Shown here: piece by piece, positions 14,023-18,355 of the stretch
Position numbering within the stretch: the stretch's first letter is position 1
Layout of the letters: every line of letters starts with the position of its first letter
Source of the DNA: DATNPH01 sp036703315
GTDB lineage: Bacteria; Cyanobacteriota; Cyanobacteriia; Cyanobacteriales; Coleofasciculaceae
Assembly: GCA_036703315.1 (NCBI GenBank)
Contig: DATNPH010000204.1
Location: 1 to 18,355 of the forward strand
Direction: 5' to 3'
Length of the DNA stretch: 18,355 nucleotides
Program-made: the position numbers and the translations under genes
The notes under the pieces: generated by a model
Seen by the model: the letters and a program-made list of their open reading frames with translations, nothing else
What the model was told of the DNA's origin: nothing
Database searches by the model: none

Positions 14023-15297
14023 ATGATTCAAATCTATACTCAACTGACTCAAGGGCATCAGTGGTTGCAACAGTATCAGGGACGCCCACCAATACTTGCT
14101 TGCATTTTAGGATTTACTGATACGGGTTTAATCCCTGGCATTTCTGCTGCCGGTGCAACACCGGACTCACGTAAATACACCGCGATCGCTGATGCAGAAT
14201 TTTTGGTTAACGGAGTTGCCCTCAAGCCTGAATATCCCCTACCGCCGCTGGAGGCAGGAGCCTCACCAGTACTGATTTCCCGTGCTGTTGTGGAGGCATT
14301 CGACCTCCCCGTCTATCTTTTCAACGCTGGTTTACCCCAACCCCCTGCCGTACCAGCAATTGACTTGGGTGGTGTATCTGCTAAATGCCTCACTTCAGGA
14401 GACGCTATGCCCTTGGCAATAGTAAAACAGCTATTTGAGCAAGGCTTAAAGTGGGGGCAACAGCTAGCCGTTGCTGCCGATGGGGGCTATCTGATTATCA
14501 GCGAATGTGTGGTAGGAGGAACCACAACGGCACTCAGTATTCTTACTGGCTTGGGCTTTGCTGCTGCTGGTAAGGTCAATAGCAGCCACCCTCGCTGCAA
14601 TCATGCCCAAAAGTGGGAAGTTGTGCAGGTAGGGCTGAGGAGATGGAGGGAGAGAGAGTGTGGGGGAGGGAGAGAGCAGGAGAGTTTCTCAATTCAAACC
14701 CAGGAATCTCAACAAACTTTTCCCCTCTGCCCCTCATCAATGGATCCCTTAAAGCTGGTAGCGGCAGTGGGAGACCCTATGCAAATCGTGGCAGCGGGTA
14801 TGATGATCGCTGCAAGTCGCAACTGCGGGGTCTTGCTTGCTGGTGGGACACAAATGCTGGCTGTTTATGCCTTGGCGCAAGCGTTGGCAAAGCAAACACA
14901 TCATAGGGAAACGGTTGCGAGTCTTCAAGGGTCAGATTCATTACCATTTCCCTGTGGAGCGTCAGTAGTCAAATCAGTAACAGATATTGCTATTCAAGAT
15001 TGCCTAGTGTGGCAACCGAAACAAATTGTTGTGGGAACAACCCGCTGGGTAGTAGAAGATCCGACAGGCGACACGGTCGGATTAGCTCAACAGATCGGTA
15101 ATGTTCCGCTGTTGGCAACAGAGTTAAGTTTTGCTACGTCTCGTTATCCTCAGCTGCAAGCCTATGAGCAGGGATATGTCAAAGAAGGTGTTGGTGCAGG
15201 AGGATGTGCGATCGCCGCTCAACTTTACAAAGGTTGGAACTTCGTTCAATTACTTCAAGCTATTGAAGCTTTAGTAGAGCAATACTGCCAACGTTAA
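14023..15297 (+). CDS. CobT-family nicotinate-nucleotide phosphoribosyltransferase-like protein (cyanobacterial TIGR00303 type)
   Basis: A 424-residue cytoplasmic protein related to CobT, which makes alpha-ribazole phosphate for the lower ligand of cobamides. Features include TDTGLIPGISAAGATPDSRK (32-51), SECVVGGTTTALSILTGLGF (160-179), AAVGDPMQIVAAGM and a GYVKEGVGAGG segment. In the last, E388 is the counterpart of the catalytic Glu of Salmonella CobT (in 'GEGxGA'). The length exceeds the usual 350-370 residues, largely through a low-complexity insertion at about residues 206-237. Most cyanobacteria make pseudocobalamin, so the substrate may be adenine rather than dimethylbenzimidazole; this is family knowledge, not sequence proof. 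The ATG follows the upstream stop with zero gap. Confidence 0.88.
   Translation: MIQIYTQLTQGHQWLQQYQGRPPILACILGFTDTGLIPGISAAGATPDSRKYTAIADAEFLVNGVALKPEYPLPPLEAGASPVLISRAVVEAFDLPVYLFNAGLPQPPAVPAIDLGGVSAKCLTSGDAMPLAIVKQLFEQGLKWGQQLAVAADGGYLIISECVVGGTTTALSILTGLGFAAAGKVNSSHPRCNHAQKWEVVQVGLRRWRERECGGGREQESFSIQTQESQQTFPLCPSSMDPLKLVAAVGDPMQIVAAGMMIAASRNCGVLLAGGTQMLAVYALAQALAKQTHHRETVASLQGSDSLPFPCGASVVKSVTDIAIQDCLVWQPKQIVVGTTRWVVEDPTGDTVGLAQQIGNVPLLATELSFATSRYPQLQAYEQGYVKEGVGAGGCAIAAQLYKGWNFVQLLQAIEALVEQYCQR
14638..14734 (+). repeat. Repeat-like low-complexity insertion inside the cobT-like gene
   Basis: A purine-rich stretch (GGAGGGAGAGAGAGTG and GGGGGAGGGAGAGAGCAGGA) followed by a pyrimidine-rich one (CTTTTCCCCTCTGCCCCTC) lies within the frame. 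It encodes about 32 residues (206-237, ...RRWRERECGGGREQESF... to ...PLCPSS) between the conserved ...KWEVVQ... and ...MDPLKLVAAVGDPMQ.... Sequence of this type is otherwise intergenic in cyanobacteria. The frame is kept, so the protein can still be made. Confidence 0.6.
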
Positions 15298-15495
15298 TAT
15301 AATTTCCGTCCAAGTTAGCGAGAGTCGTTTGGTTAGAGAAAATGGTAAAAGACCGATTGCACTAGGCACAAAGCTAGTTTTTAATCTCGGTGTAAGTACA
15401 CTCTACCTGTGTTTGGGGGTACTAGTAAGTAAGACCAAGAAAAACTTTGTGGCGATAAGCGTACAAATACGACACTGACTTGAGGCAAACCTTCT

Positions 15496-15525
15496 GGAGG
15501 CAAGTAAAGCTGTGGCTTTAGCTCC
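15496..15525. terminator. Possible hairpin between convergent genes
   Basis: TAAAGC (15505-15510) pairs with GCTTTA (15515-15520) around a TGTG tetraloop, flanked by GGAG (15496-15499) and CTCC (15522-15525). There is no U-tract on either strand, so function as a terminator for the convergent cobT-like and coiled-coil genes is uncertain. The remainder of 15298-15568 shows nothing else. Confidence 0.25.
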
Positions 15526-15568
15526 AACTCGCTTAATGAATGATCCTGAAGGCTCAGCACTTGGCAGA

Positions 15569-15949
15569 TTAAGAGTGGATTCTCCGAGCTAGCAACTGTT
15601 CTTCTAAGGCAGCTATGCGATTGTAAGCCGCTGTAAGTTGAGCCGTTAGGCGTTGGACTTGAATATCAGCAGACAAAGCCTTTTCACCGTTTTGAGACAA
15701 ATTTGTCATGTCATTTTTGCCATCAACCAGGACATCTTTATGCTCCATTACTGAGTCAAGAAGGCTTTGACTACGAGAGGTGTACGATCTGACGTTTGTG
15801 GATAACCCAGAGTACTCAGTTTCCTGACGTTGCGTCTGTTTGATTTCAGTCAAAGATTCTGAGACTTTGCTACTAAGTTCCTCAGTTATTTGATAGAGTC
15901 CATCAATCTTGTGACTTAGAGCGATGATTTGCTTTTGAACTGCATCCAT
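15569..15949 (-). CDS. Small coiled-coil hypothetical protein (126 aa)
   Basis: A soluble 126-residue protein, rich in Gln, Ser, Glu and Lys. It begins MDAVQKQIIALSHKIDGLYQ, with helical, heptad-like spacing of hydrophobic residues over about 1-40. The middle (about 40-90) is polar, and a second coiled coil lies at about 95-122 (IQVQRLTAQLTAAYNRIAALEEQL). A GGGA lies about 9 nt upstream of the ATG, supporting this start. No known domain; its function is not known to me. It is convergent with the cobT-like gene and alone on its strand here. Confidence 0.6.
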   Translation of the reverse strand: MDAVQKQIIALSHKIDGLYQITEELSSKVSESLTEIKQTQRQETEYSGLSTNVRSYTSRSQSLLDSVMEHKDVLVDGKNDMTNLSQNGEKALSADIQVQRLTAQLTAAYNRIAALEEQLLARRIHS

Positions 15950-16845
15950 GCGATTCCCAATTACCCAAACTTAGTTCTCTTTTATGCTAGTCACTTTAGA
16001 ATGAAATCCACCTTGAGTGCGGATTCATTTAACTATTCGCTTAATTTAACTAAAAAAAGCGTTGATTCATTATTTCTAGGGTCAAATTTAGAAAACTTTA
16101 CGACCCAGATAATCCGTAAATATACTTAATTCACCCAGTCGCTGCAAAATCCTTTGAACCTATTAAATTTAGGGTATTCTAGGCGAAAATCTAGGGTAAT
16201 TGCTTTCATGGCTGTAGACAAATTGATACAAAGATCTACTAATCTAAAAATAGGGCGTGGTGAATGCTGAGTACGGAAGAGAGATTTTCATAAATTCGTT
16301 GTGCGCGACAGCAGCTGGGTGGCTGTCTAGAAAATGACAAAAATTTTGCTAATTTGTTGGTTGCAAGCTAAATTCTCTATCTTTGGTGTAAATTCCGTCA
16401 CTATCAAAATTAATGGTTGATTTTGGGTATTTTTTTAAGGCTTACACAGGCATAGGGAAAACGCACAGAACTTACCTTAGTGTTTTGCGAAGTCAAGTTG
16501 AACGCTCTTATCCAAAATTGGGGGTGGAATCCTTATCAGGTAAGCAAAAACAGCAAATTTTGTCCTTGTCACAGCCTAGTGCAGTGGGGCGAAAGTTCCT
16601 CACTTGGAGAAAACCTCTCTGGCGTAGTACCTCTCGCTCCTTCCTAAGGGCTAGGTTATTTGTGTCAAGCTGGTCTAGTGGGATTAAAGTTGACATCGCA
16701 CAAATTAATTCTAAGGAGATGCTCTGCCAAGGTTTGCGATCGCGTCTGATGCCGTCTGTAGAAACCGGACAAAAAGTCTTGATGAGCCTCAAGGCTATCT
16801 TTATCCCAGCTGCCTACGCCCCTATTCTCTAAATTCCTACTCCTC
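15950..16845. other. Gene-poor stretch before the lipoprotein gene
   Basis: About 900 bp without a convincing gene. The first half is AT-rich with a hairpin GACAGC(16307-16312)/GCTGTC(16322-16327). From 16413 to 16832 a 139-codon plus-strand frame is open, but it lacks a ribosome site and is unusually rich in Ser, Arg and Lys. A 94-codon frame overlaps it on the other strand (16508-16792), a sign that neither is real. One HIP1 site (GCGATCGC, about 16736) lies here. No known RNA signature (RNase P RNA, tmRNA, tRNA) was found by eye. Confidence 0.5.
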
Positions 16846-18030
16846 ATGATGAAACGACGAGCCTTTCTAGTAGGTACCAGTGCCCTAGCTCTAGGTCAAC
16901 TGGCATCCGGGTGTAACAATCAGCAGGCGTCTTTGAAACTTCGGGTTTTGAAAGAATCGATACCGGCTCAACTGCGGGCTGAATTTCCTAAGGTATTGAA
17001 CGAACCGATTACGCTCAAGTTTGATATAGAAGAACAGTTACAAGACTTATTCACACGCCTACAAGCCTGGAAGCGGCAAACTGAAAAACAAGATAATCAG
17101 CAGCAGTGGTCATTCCCTTTCCTTGGCAGTAAGACGCCAGCGATCGCTAATCTAGTGACATTAGGGGATTATTGGCTAGAAACAGCGATTCAGGAGAAGC
17201 TGATTCAACCGCTGGATATAGGAAAATTAAAAGGATGGCAACAATTGCCACGCCCTTGGCAAGACATCGTGAGACGAGATCGTCAAGGTCAGTTGAGCAA
17301 CTCTGGGCTAGTGTGGGGGGCACCCTACCGCTGGGGTACTACCGTCATTGCATATAACCGTGACAAGTTTAAGAATTTGGGCTGGAAGCCAAAGGATTGG
17401 AGTGACTTATGGCGTCCTGAGTTGCGCGATCGTATTTCTCTATTAGATCAGCCGCGAGAAGTAATTGGTCTGACGTTGAAAAAACTTGAGTCTTCCTACA
17501 ATATCAAGGATTTGACTCAGGTAAAAAACTTGAAAAAAGAACTGCTGGCACTGCATAAACAGGTCAAGTTTTACAGCTCTAAAAACTATCTACAACCCCT
17601 GCTTTTAGACGATACCTGGGTTGCAGTTGGTTGGTCTACCGACGTGTTGGCTGCTGCGTCGAGCTACCGCCAAATTGAAGCTGTGATTCCCCAGTCAGGG
17701 ACAGCTCTATGGACAGATATATGGGTGCAACCAACCTCTGGAGCCACTCAGTCCAATGTAGACACAAGTATCGCATCTCTCACGAATCAATGGATTGATT
17801 TTTGTTGGCAACCCAAGTCAGCCCGTCAAATTTCTCTATTCAGTCCAGCCGCTTCACCGATCATACTAAGTTTGAATCCGGCTGACTTGCCCAACGAACT
17901 CCGAGACAATCCCGTGCTTGTGCCGAGTGAATCAGTTCTCGACAAAAGTGAGTTTCTTCAGCCTTTACCCAAGCCGGTGTTTAAGCAGTACCAAGCTCTC
18001 TGGCAAGAAATCCGTCAATCAAAAGCTTAG
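16846..18030 (+). CDS. Solute-binding lipoprotein of a PotD/family-1-type ABC transporter
   Basis: A 394-residue periplasmic binding protein. The N-terminus MMKRRAFLVGTSALALGQLA has a twin-arginine motif (K-R4-R5-A-F-L) and a hydrophobic stretch, and ends in ASGC with Cys23, so it is probably exported by Tat and lipidated (the residue three before Cys is Ala, not the favoured Leu). The mature part has the features of polyamine/iron-type (PotD-like) solute-binding proteins: SGLVWGAPYRWGTTVIAYNR (about 152-171), then WSDLWRPELRDRISLLDQPR. No permease or ATPase genes lie downstream in the window, so it is either an orphan component or its partners lie elsewhere. The ligand is not identifiable. 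The start is M1 or M2 (both ATG); neither has a good ribosome site. Confidence 0.85.
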   Translation: MMKRRAFLVGTSALALGQLASGCNNQQASLKLRVLKESIPAQLRAEFPKVLNEPITLKFDIEEQLQDLFTRLQAWKRQTEKQDNQQQWSFPFLGSKTPAIANLVTLGDYWLETAIQEKLIQPLDIGKLKGWQQLPRPWQDIVRRDRQGQLSNSGLVWGAPYRWGTTVIAYNRDKFKNLGWKPKDWSDLWRPELRDRISLLDQPREVIGLTLKKLESSYNIKDLTQVKNLKKELLALHKQVKFYSSKNYLQPLLLDDTWVAVGWSTDVLAAASSYRQIEAVIPQSGTALWTDIWVQPTSGATQSNVDTSIASLTNQWIDFCWQPKSARQISLFSPAASPIILSLNPADLPNELRDNPVLVPSESVLDKSEFLQPLPKPVFKQYQALWQEIRQSKA

Positions 18031-18045
18031 GAATACAGTCCGGCT

Positions 18046-18068
18046 CCCCTGCCCGTTGCGGGGTGGGG
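18046..18068 (+). terminator. Weak GC-rich hairpin after the lipoprotein gene
   Basis: CCCC (18046-18049) pairs with GGGG (18065-18068) and CCC (18052-18054) with GGG (18061-18063), with a small internal loop. It starts 16 nt after the stop codon. No U-tract follows, so it is at best a processing or pause structure. Confidence 0.35.
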
Positions 18069-18099
18069 TCAAGCCTGTTGTGAATTGACCAACGGTATC

Positions 18100-18201
18100 T
18101 TACTAAGCTGATGTGCATTTAAATTGCATAATCTTCTCCCCCAGCTTCCCCAGCTTCCCCAGCCTCTCTCTGTGCAACTTGAATGCCGATTAGCTTATTA
18201 A
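18100..18201. repeat. Small inverted-repeat element, copy B (102 bp)
   Basis: The left arm TTACTAAGCTGATGTGCATT plus TAAATTGC (18100-18127) is a reverse complement of the right arm (18174-18201) in 22 of 28 positions. The interior holds a tandem AGCTTCCCC tract (about 18143-18163) and CT-rich sequence. The arms match copy A at 12880-12961. The longer interior of copy B suggests the CCCAGCTTCCCC block was gained later. Confidence 0.6.
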
Positions 18202-18256
18202 CGGCTGCAACTTGGTATGATTCTCGTTTCCTCATAATATAGAATTTTGTAGAAAA

Positions 18257-18295
18257 ATGCGGTAATATCTTCACGGGTCGATAAGATTACCGCAT
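18257..18295 (+). promoter_or_regulatory. Strong hairpin overlapping the IS607-type tnpA start codon
   Basis: ATGCGGTAAT (18257-18266) is the exact reverse complement of ATTACCGCAT (18286-18295). The stem extends inward by CTT (18269-18271) and AAG (18283-18285) with a 2-nt AT bulge. The start ATG (18294-18296) lies at its 3' foot. As RNA it would bury the start codon; as DNA the palindromic GCGGTAAT sites could be the binding sites of the recombinase at the element's left end. Confidence 0.6.
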
Positions 18296-18355
18296 GAAAC
18301 TATCTGATTACGCAAAATCTCAAGGGGTTAGCTATCGAACGGCTTGGAATTGGTG
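18294..18355 (+). CDS. tnpA: IS607-family serine recombinase/transposase, N-terminus only
   Basis: The first 20 codons, MKLSDYAKSQGVSYRTAWNW, are the MerR-like helix-turn-helix opening of IS607-type serine recombinases, where it contacts the element's ends. The catalytic domain lies outside the window. Members of this group usually precede a tnpB gene. The left boundary of the insertion sequence is not defined: IS607 elements have no terminal repeats and make no target duplication. It should lie upstream of the start-codon hairpin. Confidence 0.75.
   Translation, partial: MKLSDYAKSQGVSYRTAWNW

Noticed and set aside
16413..16832. 139-codon plus-strand frame and 94-codon opposite frame (16508-16792)
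   Set aside because: The two frames overlap on opposite strands, neither has a ribosome site and the composition is not protein-like.
1..18355. CRISPR array, tRNA or rRNA
   Set aside because: No regularly spaced repeats and no conserved RNA signatures were seen by eye.

Overview
The window looks like cyanobacterial chromosome. HIP1-type GCGATCGC/CGATCG octamers recur inside genes, the intergenic repeats are of cyanobacterial style (heptamer AAGTCAA runs, CCCCTTCCCC tracts, small inverted-repeat elements), and the protein set is cyanobacterial: CSP41-like epimerase, PRC/DUF2382 stress protein, SYCRP1-like regulator, and a DUF2232 membrane protein next to a CobT-family protein. The genus cannot be fixed from the sequence.

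Left part (1-3178) is a patchwork with visible decay. A 137-bp MITE-like element sits inside what looks like an antitoxin-type gene (minus strand). It is followed by surE, whose start codon lies in a 19-bp tandem duplication. Two small hypothetical genes and a CSP41-like NAD(P)-fold gene then overlap one another as a plus-strand operon. A GNAT acetyltransferase pseudogene with one nonsense codon and two frameshifts and a ~110-bp inverted-repeat element close this part.

Middle-left (3179-5586) is minus strand: a sugar-phosphate transferase, pgsA and a PRC-barrel/DUF2382 protein. A strong terminator-like hairpin ends exactly at the pgsA start codon.

Centre (6230-11042) holds the most unusual pair, both minus strand. 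A 937-residue protein with an N-terminal coiled coil and a very long acidic tail is followed 94 bp later by a 634-residue Hsp70-like ATPase with an altered phosphate-2 loop and no recognisable substrate-binding domain. I know of no assigned function for the pair.

Divergent from it are a CRP/FNR-family regulator (cAMP-type, SYCRP1-like) and a universal stress protein. Next comes a tight two-gene unit, DUF2232 membrane protein plus CobT-like phosphoribosyltransferase, the latter with a repeat-like in-frame insertion. A small coiled-coil protein (minus) and a long gene-poor stretch follow, then a Tat-type solute-binding lipoprotein. The right edge carries a second copy of a small inverted-repeat element and the first 20 codons of an IS607-type serine recombinase, whose start codon is part of a strong hairpin.

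No tRNA, rRNA or CRISPR array was seen.
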